Under the pieces are notes generated by a model. That model saw only the letters and a program-made list of their open reading frames with translations, had not been told where the DNA came from and did no database searches. A stretch of DNA of 64,000 bases. Origin: Myroides fluvii (GTDB lineage: Bacteria > Bacteroidota > Bacteroidia > Flavobacteriales > Flavobacteriaceae). Of the stretch, positions 34,786 to 44,371 are shown piece after piece; position 1 is the stretch's first letter, and each line of letters starts with the position of its first letter. The stretch is taken from positions 1,136,501 to 1,200,500 of the forward strand of contig NZ_CP039934.1 in the NCBI RefSeq assembly GCF_009792295.1, given 5' to 3'. The position numbers and the translations under genes were made by a program.

Positions 34786-36312
34786 ATGGATACGACAATT
34801 AACAAGATTGAACTTCGCAACCTCCAACTTGACGATTACTTGGAGCTTAAAAATTCAATGCTTGAATCTTATACGGGGATGGAAGATCCTTATTGGGATA
34901 AAAGTGAAATAGAGAACTTACTGAGTATTTTCCCAGAGGGACAGTTAGTCGTTCTGGTGGATGACATTGTTGTAGGATCAGCACTTTCTATTATCATTGA
35001 TGAGAAAAAAGCCATGGCTGCCCATAATTACGATCAAATTACGGGTTATTCCTCTTTTAGTACCCACAACCCTAAAGGAAATGTACTGTATGGAATTGAC
35101 GTTTTTATTCACCCCAAATACAGGGGATTGCGTTTAGGTCGTCGATTATACGATGCGCGTAAAGAGTTATGTGAGCAACTGAATTTAAAATCCATTGTAT
35201 TTGCAGGAAGAATTCCAAAGTACGCCAAATATGCGAGTGAACTAACCCCAAAACAGTATTTAGAAAAAGTTAGAGCCAAAGAAATTAACGACCCTGTGAT
35301 GTCCTTTCAAATGTCGAATGACTTCCACATGGTACGCTTGATGCGCAATTATTTGGATGGAGATAAAGAATCGAAAGATTACGCTGTTTTATTGGAATGG
35401 AACAACATTTACTACGAAAAAGAAGTACAGTTAATCAACACCAAAAAAAGTGTGGTTCGCCTAGGGTTAATCCAATGGCAAATGCGTCCGTTTAACGATT
35501 TGGAAGAATTCTTTGATCAAGCTGAATTCTTTATTAACGCAGTTTCAGATTATGAAAGTGATTTTGCGATGTTTCCTGAGCTATTTACAGCACCTTTAAT
35601 GGCCGCATACAATCACTTATCCGAAGCAGACTCTATTCGAGAACTAGCCCGCTATACCACCCCCATTCGCAAGCGATTCCAAGAATTTGCTATTTCGTAC
35701 AACATCAATATTATCTCAGGGAGTATGCCTTATATCATTGACGGTACTCTATACAATGTTGGCTTCCTTTGTAAACGCGATGGTACCTACGAAATGTATT
35801 CCAAAATACACATTACACCAAATGAAGTACACTATTGGGGGATGCAAGGAGGTTCTGCTATTCAAACTTTTGATACAGATTGTGGAAAAATCGGTATTAT
35901 CGTTTGTTATGATGTGGAATTTCCAGAACTACCGCGCTTACTTGCAGAAGAAGGTATGGAAATTTTATTCGTGCCGTTCTTAACGGATACACAAAACGGA
36001 TATACCCGCGTACGCAACTGTGCTGCCGCGCGTGCCATTGAAAACGAATGTTATGTAGCTATCGCAGGATGTGTAGGAAACTTACCGAAGGTAAACAACA
36101 TGGATATTCAGTTTGCTCAAGCAGCTGTTTTTACGCCTTCTGACTTTGCCTTCCCAACAAATGGGGTTAAGGCAGAGGCAACACCCAATACGGAAATGAC
36201 CTTGATTGTCGATGTTAATCTCGATTTATTAAAGGAATTACACGAACACGGAAGCGTTCGTATTATGAAAGATCGTCGTTTAGACCTATACAACCTACAA
36301 AAAAAAGAATAA
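34786..36312 (+). CDS. GNAT acetyltransferase fused to carbon-nitrogen hydrolase
   Basis: The 508-aa product joins a GNAT domain (about 8-200; acetyl-CoA loop RGLRLGRRLYDARKE) to a nitrilase-superfamily domain (about 225-500). The hydrolase triad is present: Glu in FPELF, Lys in YSKIHITPNE and the nucleophile Cys in IGIIVCYDVEFPE. Nitrilase-type enzymes hydrolyse amides or nitriles; the GNAT half acetylates an amine. The fusion is known from many bacteria, but its substrate is not. It lies alone, followed by a very strong hairpin. Confidence 0.87.
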   Translation: MDTTINKIELRNLQLDDYLELKNSMLESYTGMEDPYWDKSEIENLLSIFPEGQLVVLVDDIVVGSALSIIIDEKKAMAAHNYDQITGYSSFSTHNPKGNVLYGIDVFIHPKYRGLRLGRRLYDARKELCEQLNLKSIVFAGRIPKYAKYASELTPKQYLEKVRAKEINDPVMSFQMSNDFHMVRLMRNYLDGDKESKDYAVLLEWNNIYYEKEVQLINTKKSVVRLGLIQWQMRPFNDLEEFFDQAEFFINAVSDYESDFAMFPELFTAPLMAAYNHLSEADSIRELARYTTPIRKRFQEFAISYNINIISGSMPYIIDGTLYNVGFLCKRDGTYEMYSKIHITPNEVHYWGMQGGSAIQTFDTDCGKIGIIVCYDVEFPELPRLLAEEGMEILFVPFLTDTQNGYTRVRNCAAARAIENECYVAIAGCVGNLPKVNNMDIQFAQAAVFTPSDFAFPTNGVKAEATPNTEMTLIVDVNLDLLKELHEHGSVRIMKDRRLDLYNLQKKE

Positions 36313-36315
36313 CGC

Positions 36316-36368
36316 TTGTACCATACTAAAAAGCCTGAGAAAAACTCAGGCTTTTTAGTATGGTACAA
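36316..36368. terminator. 24-bp perfect-stem terminator
   Basis: Two 24-nt arms (36316-36339, 36345-36368) are perfect inverses around A5. The core AAAAAGCCTGAG / CTCAGGCTTTTT is a normal terminator; the outer 12 bp are an unusual extension. Confidence 0.8.
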
Positions 36369-36494
36369 TTGCGTCAAAAATTAGCATATTTCAGATTTTA
36401 TTCTCGCTAAAATAGGTAGATATTTGACTGGTGGTTTAGTCTGCGATTAACTATTTTCCATGGATCTAATTCACCATACCCAACTCCCAACTTT

Positions 36495-37370
36495 ATGGAA
36501 GAATCATTAAACTATACGCGTATAGCAGAAGCAATTGAGTATATCCAAGCGAACTTTAAGCGACAACCTCGTCTAGAGGAAGTTGCAAGTGCCTTGCATT
36601 TAAGTTCTGCGCATTTTCAACGCTTATTTACAGCTTGGGCCGGAACGAGTCCGAAGAAATTTTTACAATTTACAAGTTTAGAATACGCCAAATGGCTGTT
36701 AAAAGAACAACAAGCAACTTTATTTGATACCACCTTCGAAACCGGTTTATCAAGTACGAGTCGTTTGCATGATTTGTTTATTACTCTAGAAGGAATGACA
36801 CCTGCGGAGTATCAAAATGAGGGGCGGCAATTAACTATAAACTACAGCTTCGCCTCTAGTTTTTTTGGCACTATTTTGATTGCCTCAACGGCAAAAGGAA
36901 TTTGTCATCTTGCCTTTGTCACAGAAGAAGTGATAGCCGTACAAGAGCTAAGAGCTAAATTTCCTCAAGCAAGCTTTCAGGCACAAACCGATCACTTACA
37001 GCTGCAAGCCTTACAAATCTTTCAACACACCCAACCCGATTTGAATCAAATCAAATTACATTTGAAAGGAACAGAATTCCAACTTAAAGTTTGGCAGAGC
37101 TTATTGACTATCCCCATGGGTGAATTGACCACGTATGGAGCAATTGCACAAGCCATAAACAATCCCAAAGCATCAAGAGCAGTAGGCACGGCTATTGGAA
37201 GCAATCCCGTTGCCTTCTTAATTCCTTGTCATCGCGTTATTCAATCCTCAGGGATCTTTGGGAATTACATGTGGGGAGCTACGCGCAAAACGGCTATAAT
37301 TGGCTGGGAAGGTGCACAAGTATATGGAGAAAAAGAATTTAGTAAAGACCATGCCGATGGACTTATTTAG
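36495..37370 (+). CDS. Ada-like AraC regulator / O6-methylguanine-DNA methyltransferase
   Basis: The 291-aa product has an AraC-type double HTH (about 8-105: EEVASALHLSSAHFQRLFTA) and a C-terminal methyltransferase domain (about 115-285) with the active-site IPCHRVI. The Ada N-terminal zinc domain that takes methyl from phosphotriesters is absent. Methyl transfer to the PCHR Cys repairs O6-methylguanine; a DNA-binding domain suggests it also regulates. Its stop lies inside the start of the AlkB-like gene (20-bp overlap), so the two are translationally coupled and form an alkylation-repair operon. Confidence 0.9.
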   Translation: MEESLNYTRIAEAIEYIQANFKRQPRLEEVASALHLSSAHFQRLFTAWAGTSPKKFLQFTSLEYAKWLLKEQQATLFDTTFETGLSSTSRLHDLFITLEGMTPAEYQNEGRQLTINYSFASSFFGTILIASTAKGICHLAFVTEEVIAVQELRAKFPQASFQAQTDHLQLQALQIFQHTQPDLNQIKLHLKGTEFQLKVWQSLLTIPMGELTTYGAIAQAINNPKASRAVGTAIGSNPVAFLIPCHRVIQSSGIFGNYMWGATRKTAIIGWEGAQVYGEKEFSKDHADGLI

Positions 37371-37965
37371 TATTTCCAATGATTCCTTACACAATCACCT
37401 CCCTTATCAAGGAACGGTTCATTTTTATGGCTATATCTTAACGGCTGAAGAAGCTGTTTTTTACCTAAATCATCTCCTCAACAAGATTGAATGGAAGCAT
37501 GACGAAGCGATTATCTTTGGAAAAAAAATCATCACCAAGCGCAAAGTAGCCTGGTATGGTTCACAGCCATTTCCATATACCTATTCTAAGGTGACCAAAC
37601 TCGCTTTACCGTGGACGCCAGAATTGTTGGAATTAAAAACGCGTATTGAAAAAGAAACAGGAGAAACTTATAATTCTTGTTTGCTCAATTTATATCACGA
37701 TGGCAGTGAAGGTATGGCTTGGCATAGCGATGGTGAAAAAGATTTAAAAAAACATGGCGCAATTGCCTCTTTAAGCCTAGGTGCTACACGAAAATTTCTA
37801 TTCAAACACAAATCTACCCAAGAGAAAGTAGAATTTACCTTAGCTAGTGGGCATCTACTTGTTATGAAAGACGAGACTCAAACCTTTTGGTTGCATCGGT
37901 TACCTCCAACTAAAACCGTTCACCATCCAAGAATTAATTTAACGTTCCGTACCATTGATAAATAA
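37351..37965 (+). CDS. alkB: AlkB-type alkylated DNA dioxygenase
   Basis: The 204-aa 2-oxoglutarate/iron-dependent enzyme starts at ATG 37351 (MPMDLF), within the ada-like gene; an earlier frame start at 37300 would overlap too far. The iron ligands are in MAWHSDGE (His-x-Asp) and TKTVHHPRIN (His), with RINLTFR carrying the Arg residues that bind 2-oxoglutarate. AlkB removes methyl groups from 1-methyladenine and 3-methylcytosine. The overlap with ada-like gives stoichiometric expression of two alkylation-repair activities. Confidence 0.9.
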   Translation: MPMDLFSISNDSLHNHLPYQGTVHFYGYILTAEEAVFYLNHLLNKIEWKHDEAIIFGKKIITKRKVAWYGSQPFPYTYSKVTKLALPWTPELLELKTRIEKETGETYNSCLLNLYHDGSEGMAWHSDGEKDLKKHGAIASLSLGATRKFLFKHKSTQEKVEFTLASGHLLVMKDETQTFWLHRLPPTKTVHHPRINLTFRTIDK

Positions 37966-37967
37966 AA

Positions 37968-37998
37968 AACAGCTCCCCCCACACAGAGAGAGCTGTCC
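37968..37998 (+). terminator. Possible terminator after alkB
   Basis: ACAGCTC and GAGCTGT pair around a 15-base loop; no T-run follows, so it is weak. Confidence 0.35.
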
Positions 37999-38078
37999 TA
38001 AACTAAAAACATACTAATTATTCTAGCATTCAATTTCTATTTTGACTACTAGAAGGTATAAACAACTGAAATATTTTC

Positions 38079-39497
38079 TTATAGCAAAGATGTAGGACAA
38101 ACAAAAGCTGTTTTTTCAAAGGTCGTTATTGGGGCTATAGCCTGAAAACCACCTACTACATCTACTACTTTTAAAAACCCTTGCGCTCGTAGTATAGAAG
38201 CAGCAATCATACTGCGATAACCACCAGCACAATAGATAACTTGTGTTTTTTCTTTATCTAACGTGTGTATTTTTTCTTCTAGTGTGTTCAAAGAAACAAA
38301 AACCGAATCAACTAAATGCTCCGCTTGGTATTCACTTTCTTTCCTCACATCTAAGACAATCGGCTTTTCGCTTTGAACATAGGCTTCAAATTGATGTGCT
38401 TCTAAACGCGGAATCACCTGTAAGTTTCTATTTGCGTTCTTCCATGTCTCTATTCCCCCTTCTAAAAAACCAACAGTGTGATCATAACCAACGCGTGATA
38501 AGCGAATCATACTTTCTTCTTCTTTTCCAGGTTCCGTAATTAAAACTAAAGGTTGTTGGATATTCTTAATCAGCTCACCTACCCATACTGCGAAAGGACC
38601 ATTCAAACCAATGTTAATGCTCGTTGGAATAAATCCTTTGGCAAAATCTTGGGGCGAACGCGTATCGAGTACCAGAATTTCATTCGTCGCCTGCATTTCA
38701 TCAAACATGGCTAGCGATAATGGTTTGTATGCGCGATCGAGTACTTCATCGAGTTGTTCATATCCCCCTATATTGAGCAAGACATTTTTCGGAAAATACT
38801 GAGGAGGTGTTGCTAAACCCGTTAATAACGCTTCGACAAATTCATCTTCCGACATATCAGCACGGAGTGCATAATTGGTTTTTTTCTGATTGCCCAACGT
38901 GTCTGTTGTTTCCTTACTCATATTTTTACCACATGCGCTTCCTGCCCCGTGATTTGGATAGACAATCAAATGATCGGGTAACGGCATAATTTTATGGCGT
39001 AGCGACTGATACAAATGTCTTGCTAGTTTCTCTTGTGTTAATTCTGACTTCACCAACTGTACTAAATCTGGTCGACCAACATCACCTATAAACAACGTAT
39101 CTCCTGTAATGATGGCATGAGGCTCTCCTGCTTCATCAAAAATCAAATAAGTACAACTCTCCATCGTATGTCCTGGTGTGTGTAATACTTGTATTTTAAC
39201 TCCCCCTACTTCAAAGATTTGATTATCTGTTGCGATAATTGCCTCATAATTCGGAGATGCGGTAGGCCCAAATACAATAGATGCGCCTGTTTTTTGCATT
39301 AAATCCAAATGTCCACTGACAAAATCAGCGTGAAAATGCGTCTCAAAGACATACTTGATAGCTGCATGGTCTTGTGTTGCTCGATTAATATACGGTTGCA
39401 CATCGCGTAAAGGATCAAAAATAGCGGCTTCACCTTGACTTGATAGATAATAAGCTGCATGTGCAATACACCCAGTATAAATTTGTTCGATTTTCAT
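38079..39497 (-). CDS. MBL-fold hydrolase with two rhodanese domains
   Basis: The 472-aa product starts at MKIEQIYTGC (39497). An N-terminal metallo-beta-lactamase fold (about 1-240) has ETHFHADFVSGH, then HTPGHTMES and ITGDTLFIGDVG, the iron-binding set of persulfide dioxygenases. Two rhodanese domains follow. The first (about 265-360) has no Cys in its active loop position (LITEPGKEEES), and the second (about 370-460) has the active CAGGYRS loop. The likely role is oxidation of persulfides and sulfur transfer, as in CstB-like proteins. The gene stands alone. The exact substrate is inferred. Confidence 0.88.
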   Translation of the reverse strand: MKIEQIYTGCIAHAAYYLSSQGEAAIFDPLRDVQPYINRATQDHAAIKYVFETHFHADFVSGHLDLMQKTGASIVFGPTASPNYEAIIATDNQIFEVGGVKIQVLHTPGHTMESCTYLIFDEAGEPHAIITGDTLFIGDVGRPDLVQLVKSELTQEKLARHLYQSLRHKIMPLPDHLIVYPNHGAGSACGKNMSKETTDTLGNQKKTNYALRADMSEDEFVEALLTGLATPPQYFPKNVLLNIGGYEQLDEVLDRAYKPLSLAMFDEMQATNEILVLDTRSPQDFAKGFIPTSINIGLNGPFAVWVGELIKNIQQPLVLITEPGKEEESMIRLSRVGYDHTVGFLEGGIETWKNANRNLQVIPRLEAHQFEAYVQSEKPIVLDVRKESEYQAEHLVDSVFVSLNTLEEKIHTLDKEKTQVIYCAGGYRSMIAASILRAQGFLKVVDVVGGFQAIAPITTFEKTAFVCPTSLL

Positions 39498-39658
39498 GGT
39501 ACACGATTTAGTGAAGTAAAAGTACCTCATCTCAGAAGAATTTTAAATGACAATTATCATGAATACTTCAGCTATTTTTGACTTATTTTAATATTTTATT
39601 CACAATTAGAGGCAGTTGAAGTTATATATTTTTCGTAAATTAGGAAAAACTAACAATT

Positions 39659-42391
39659 ATGAAAAACTACAAAATAGCCTCGCTTAAAAAGCTAGAAGAG
39701 CAAGGTAAAAACATGCATCGTCTGCCTTTTTCAATTCGAATTTTATTGGAAAACGTTTTGCGCAATCACGATGGTTTTGCCATTACCGATGAACATATTG
39801 ACACCTTAGTCAATTGGCAACCTCAACCCACCGACAAAGACATTCCCTTTAAACCCGCTCGTGTCTTGATGCAAGATTTTACGGGTGTTCCTGGTGTGGT
39901 GGATTTAGCATCTTTACGCGCTGAGTATGTACGTCAAGGCAAAAATGGAGAAAAAATTACCCCGGCAATTCCTGTTGACTTAGTTATTGACCACTCGGTG
40001 CAAGTAGATTATTTTGGAACAGATTACGCCTATAAAGAAAACGTTACGAAAGAGTATGAACGCAACGCAGAACGCTACGAACTACTTAAATGGGCACAAC
40101 AAGAATTAAAAGGCTTTACGGTTGTTCCTCCGGGAATGGGTATTTGTCACCAAGTAAACTTAGAATATCTCGCACAAGGGGTTATCAATCGCGATGGTTG
40201 GTTGTTTCCAGACACTTTAGTGGGGACTGATTCACATACGCCAATGGTCAATGGAATTGGAGTAATCGCATGGGGAGTTGGAGGAATTGAGGCGGAAGCC
40301 GCTATGCTAGGTCAACCGATTTACTTTACATGTCCAGAAGTAGTGGGTTTAAAACTAACAGGGAAAATTCCAGAGGGCGCAACTGCAACTGACATGGTTT
40401 TATCGATCACAAAAGTATTGAGAAACCAAGGAGTCGTTGGAAAATTTGTTGAGGTCTATGGTGATGCACTAGATTACCTATCTGTAACAGACCGCGCGAC
40501 CATCTCTAATATGTCTCCAGAGTTTGGATGTACAGTAACCTACTTCCCAATAGACAACCAGACCTTACACTATATGCGTCAAACGAACCGAGACGAAGAT
40601 CACATTCAATTGGTTGAAGAATACTGCAAAGAAAATCTTTTATGGCGTACAGGTAAAGAGGACATCACATATTCGAGTGTAGTGGAATTGGATTTAAGTA
40701 CGTTAGAACCTACTGTTTCAGGACCAAAACGCCCTCAAGACAAAATTCTAGTACGCGATTTAGACAAAACCTTCTCTGCTTTATTAGAGGAAGAATACAA
40801 TCGCACCTATGTATCGGTAAAAGATAGACGTGAATCCGCTTGGTTATCTGAAGGAGGGTCCGGATCGGAATATATCTTCAAACAAAACGGCACTCCAGCA
40901 AGTCAATCCACAGAAGTAGTAAAAGAAGACATGCGTGCGGTTCGCATCAAACAGAAAAACAAAGAGTATGTAATAAGTGACGGTAGCATTGTTCTTGCTG
41001 CAATTACCAGCTGTACGAATACGTCAAATCCAGAAGTAATGATTGGCGCAGGGCTAGTAGCGCGAAAAGCGATACAACGCGGACTCCGCACAAAATCATG
41101 GGTTAAAACGAGTTTGGCACCAGGTTCTAAAGTGGTGACTCATTATTTAAATCGCTCCGGATTATCGGAAGATTTAGAAGCGTTGCGTTTCCATACTGTA
41201 GGCTATGGCTGTACCTCTTGTATTGGAAACAGTGGCCCACTACCTGCTCCAATTGCAGAAGCAGTTACTCAGGGTGATTTAGTTGTGGCCTCCGTACTAT
41301 CAGGAAATAGAAACTTCGAAGCAAGAGTGCATTCACAAGTTAAAATGAACTTTTTAATGTCGCCTATGCTTGTTGTTGCCTATGCGTTAGTTGGACGTGT
41401 AGACATTAACTTAATGACTGATCCGCTGGATTATGATCCAAATGGAGAACCCGTTTACTTAAGGGATATTTGGCCTACACATGAAGAAATTAGAGCTGTC
41501 ATTAACGACTCACTAAAACGAGAAGATTTCAAAGCCGTTTACGATCAAATATTCGAAGGAGAAGAAAACTGGAAAAACCTTCACGCTCCTAAAGGAGCGA
41601 GTTTTGAATGGAATCCTACATCTACCTATATTCGCCATGCACCATTTTTTGAAAACCTGCCAGAAGAGCCAAAGCCACTAGCGGATATCAGTGATGCACG
41701 CGTCTTACTGTATTTAGGAGATTCTGTAACTACAGACCATATTTCACCTGCAGGTTCCTTCAATGAAGAGTCAGCAGCAGGAAAGTATCTATTATCTCAA
41801 GGGGTTAAACCTGAAGACTTCAATTCATACGGATCTAGACGTGGAAATCACGAGGTGATGATGCGAGGTACCTTTGCCAATGTTCGCATTAAAAATAAAG
41901 TGGCACAACGTGAAGGGGGATATAGTACGTATTTACCAACAAACGAGTCCCTAACTGTGTATGATACTGCAATGAAGTACAAAGAAACGGAAACACCGTT
42001 AATCGTACTAGCAGGGAAAGAATACGGAAGTGGTTCTTCACGTGATTGGGCTGCCAAAGGAGCCTATTTATTGGGAATCAAAGCGGTTATTGCAGAAAGT
42101 TTTGAGCGCATCCACCGCAGTAACTTAATCGGAATGGGAATTGCTCCTCTTCAGTTCTTACCAAATCAATCGGCAGCAAGTTTAGGGTTGACAGGAAAAG
42201 AAACGTATGCAATTACAGGATTAGCAGAAAACCTCACCCCGCATAAGATAGTAGAAGTAACAGCAACGAATGAAGCAAATCAACTGATTAAATTTCAGGC
42301 ATTAGCACGATTTGATTCACTTATTGAAATTGAATATTATAAAAATGATGGAATTCTTCAATACGTATTGAGAGATTTCTTAAAACAATAA
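39659..42391 (+). CDS. acnA: Aconitate hydratase (AcnA type)
   Basis: The 910-aa enzyme isomerises citrate to isocitrate in the citric acid cycle. Iron-sulfur ligands are one Cys in ITSCTNTSNP (about 445) and two in GYGCTSCIGN (about 513-516). The C-terminal swivel domain contains GSRRGNHEVM and GSGSSRDWAAKG. The length is that of the AcnA/IRP1 family. No leader RNA element was recognised. A terminator follows directly, so it is monocistronic. Confidence 0.95.
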   Translation: MKNYKIASLKKLEEQGKNMHRLPFSIRILLENVLRNHDGFAITDEHIDTLVNWQPQPTDKDIPFKPARVLMQDFTGVPGVVDLASLRAEYVRQGKNGEKITPAIPVDLVIDHSVQVDYFGTDYAYKENVTKEYERNAERYELLKWAQQELKGFTVVPPGMGICHQVNLEYLAQGVINRDGWLFPDTLVGTDSHTPMVNGIGVIAWGVGGIEAEAAMLGQPIYFTCPEVVGLKLTGKIPEGATATDMVLSITKVLRNQGVVGKFVEVYGDALDYLSVTDRATISNMSPEFGCTVTYFPIDNQTLHYMRQTNRDEDHIQLVEEYCKENLLWRTGKEDITYSSVVELDLSTLEPTVSGPKRPQDKILVRDLDKTFSALLEEEYNRTYVSVKDRRESAWLSEGGSGSEYIFKQNGTPASQSTEVVKEDMRAVRIKQKNKEYVISDGSIVLAAITSCTNTSNPEVMIGAGLVARKAIQRGLRTKSWVKTSLAPGSKVVTHYLNRSGLSEDLEALRFHTVGYGCTSCIGNSGPLPAPIAEAVTQGDLVVASVLSGNRNFEARVHSQVKMNFLMSPMLVVAYALVGRVDINLMTDPLDYDPNGEPVYLRDIWPTHEEIRAVINDSLKREDFKAVYDQIFEGEENWKNLHAPKGASFEWNPTSTYIRHAPFFENLPEEPKPLADISDARVLLYLGDSVTTDHISPAGSFNEESAAGKYLLSQGVKPEDFNSYGSRRGNHEVMMRGTFANVRIKNKVAQREGGYSTYLPTNESLTVYDTAMKYKETETPLIVLAGKEYGSGSSRDWAAKGAYLLGIKAVIAESFERIHRSNLIGMGIAPLQFLPNQSAASLGLTGKETYAITGLAENLTPHKIVEVTATNEANQLIKFQALARFDSLIEIEYYKNDGILQYVLRDFLKQ

Positions 42392-42394
42392 ACA

Positions 42395-42428
42395 AAAAAG
42401 GCTGTTCGATTGAACAGCCTTTTTTTTA
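42395..42428. terminator. Terminator shared by acnA and the response regulator
   Basis: AAAAAAGGCTGTTC and GAACAGCCTTTTTT form a near-perfect stem around GATT, between convergent genes. Confidence 0.8.
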
Positions 42429-43085
42429 TACAAATCCTCGTTTGATTGCTTCTTGTACTAATGTAGCTGAATCTACTGATCCAAAAGCAGCTTTCATCTT
42501 GGCAATTCTCTTTTTTATCGTTGGTGCTGACAAGGGTACATAATGTTCTAAATCAATCAACTTATGTCCTTTCGCTAGTAATAGTAAGATGGCGCGATTG
42601 TAATCGTCATACATGACCTCTTTGCTAATCATCTCTTCTAAGCATTGTTTGACTAATGGACTTTGATAATCATGCCCTTCTAACACAGTATGAACGAGAT
42701 CAATCAATACCTGAGGCGTTATCTCATTTTTTCCAATAATGCAGGTAGGTCTGATGTTTTTCACGATATCGTATATCGTCAATATTTCTGTATGCCCTGT
42801 AATGGTAATCGTTTTACAAGTCGGCATTACCTTTTTCATGTAACGAATAATATCCCCTCCGTTTTCCCATGTAGAATTTTCTCCTTGAGGTAAAGAAAAA
42901 TCAACCAGCGCAAATTCATAGGTTTGTTGTTCTGCGATTGCTTGATCTATTTTTTGTTTAGCATCCGTGCAATCAAAGGCTTTTTCAAAAATCCACCCCT
43001 GGGCAAATTCACCATGACTCGACAAAGCCATTCGATATCCTTCTAAAATCAAAGGATGATCATCAACTAACAAAATTCTCTTCAT
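42426..43085 (-). CDS. Response regulator, NarL-like HTH
   Basis: The 219-aa product starts at the ATG at 43085 (MKRILLVDDHPL); an in-frame TTG 6 bp upstream is less likely. The receiver domain has the phosphorylated Asp in ALVDFSLPQG (about 62). The output region (about 150-219) ends in an HTH-like APTIKKRIAKMKAAFG, a divergent LuxR-type domain. No kinase gene is adjacent, so its partner is elsewhere. Confidence 0.8.
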   Translation of the reverse strand: MKRILLVDDHPLILEGYRMALSSHGEFAQGWIFEKAFDCTDAKQKIDQAIAEQQTYEFALVDFSLPQGENSTWENGGDIIRYMKKVMPTCKTITITGHTEILTIYDIVKNIRPTCIIGKNEITPQVLIDLVHTVLEGHDYQSPLVKQCLEEMISKEVMYDDYNRAILLLLAKGHKLIDLEHYVPLSAPTIKKRIAKMKAAFGSVDSATLVQEAIKRGFV

Positions 43086-43091
43086 AAACAA

Positions 43092-43295
43092 TCTTTACTT
43101 TAAGTCTGAATGCTTTAAAAATTCTAATATACAGGTCTTCCTCTTTTTTTGGAACGATCAAAACTTCAATCGATTTTAAATGTAAAATCAAATTCTTACC
43201 CGTCGTTGCTAATGTAATAAAAAACACCTTTCCTTGGTCATTTTATACTCGTATTTGGTCATTTTTATCCTAAAAGTATCAACCACTAAAAAAAA
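43092..43295. other. Intergenic, no feature seen
   Basis: The gap between the response-regulator start and the asd terminator holds a plus-strand open frame (43234-43512) that runs antisense into asd and is not protein-like. Confidence 0.4.
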
Positions 43296-43323
43296 TAAGC
43301 CAATTAGTGAACTAATTGGCTTA
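43296..43323. terminator. Terminator of asd
   Basis: ATAAGCCAATTAGT and ACTAATTGGCTTAT form a 13-14 bp perfect stem around GA, preceded by an A-run that gives a T-run on the minus strand. Confidence 0.7.
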
Positions 43324-43345
43324 TCAGGTATGGAATTACGTTTTT

Positions 43346-44335
43346 TTAGATTAATCCGTTTGCGACTAAATACTCTGCAATTTGAATCGTATTCGTTGCG
43401 GCTCCTTTTCTTAAATTATCCGCTACAACCCACATATTCAGGGTGTTCGGTTGTGTTTCATCACGGCGAATACGCCCAACAAAAACATCGTCTTTACCTT
43501 GTGCATAGATAGGCATCGGATATGTATTGGTATCTGTATTGTCTTGGACTACGATACCTGGAGTTTCATGTAAAATTCTACGGACATCTTCTATAGAAAA
43601 ATCGCGTTCAAAAGCCACGTTAACTGCTTCACTATGTCCTCCAACAACGGGGATACGCACTGCAGTTGCCGTTACAAAAACTGTATCATCTGCTAATATT
43701 TTCTTGGTTTCATTTACCAACTTCATTTCTTCTTTGGTATAACCATTCTCCTCAAAAACATCACAATGAGGCAGTGCATTGCGGTGGATTGGATAAGGAT
43801 AAGCTAGTTCTCCTGTTTCTCCCGCATATTCATTTTCCAATTGTTTAACTGCTTTCACACCAGTTCCTGTAATGGATTGATAGGTAGAAACTACGACGCG
43901 TTTTACGTTGTATTTTTCATGTAATGGCGCCAATGCCATTACCAATTGGATGGTCGAACAATTGGGATTCGCAATAATTTTATCATCTTTAGTCAAGCTA
44001 AAAGCATTGATTTCAGGAACCACCAATTTCGTCTTCGGATCCATTCGCCATGCTGATGAATTATCAATAACCGTTGTACCAACCGCTGCAAATTTTGGTG
44101 CCCATTCTAGTGAAATAGAGCCCCCAGCTGAAAACAATGCTATTTCTGGTTTCATCTTTACAGCTTCGGCCATTGATTGGACTACAAATTTCTTTCCCTT
44201 AAACTCTATCTCATTTCCTACGGACTTCTCAGAAGCCACCGGTATTAATTCTGTTACTGGAAAATTGCGTTCTGCTAATACTTTTAGCATAATCTCTCCT
44301 ACCATTCCGGTAGCGCCTACTACTGCTACTTTCAT
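43346..44335 (-). CDS. asd: Aspartate-semialdehyde dehydrogenase
   Basis: This 329-aa enzyme reduces aspartyl phosphate to aspartate semialdehyde, the branch point to lysine, threonine and methionine. The NADP-binding GATGMVG is at residues 8-14, the catalytic Cys is in ANPNCSTIQ (about 128) and His in VVGGHSEAV (about 230). Length is typical. It is followed upstream on the same strand by recJ, with a 36-bp gap. Confidence 0.95.
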   Translation of the reverse strand: MKVAVVGATGMVGEIMLKVLAERNFPVTELIPVASEKSVGNEIEFKGKKFVVQSMAEAVKMKPEIALFSAGGSISLEWAPKFAAVGTTVIDNSSAWRMDPKTKLVVPEINAFSLTKDDKIIANPNCSTIQLVMALAPLHEKYNVKRVVVSTYQSITGTGVKAVKQLENEYAGETGELAYPYPIHRNALPHCDVFEENGYTKEEMKLVNETKKILADDTVFVTATAVRIPVVGGHSEAVNVAFERDFSIEDVRRILHETPGIVVQDNTDTNTYPMPIYAQGKDDVFVGRIRRDETQPNTLNMWVVADNLRKGAATNTIQIAEYLVANGLI

Positions 44336-44371
44336 CTTAAATAATAATAATTATCGTTGTTACATTTTACT

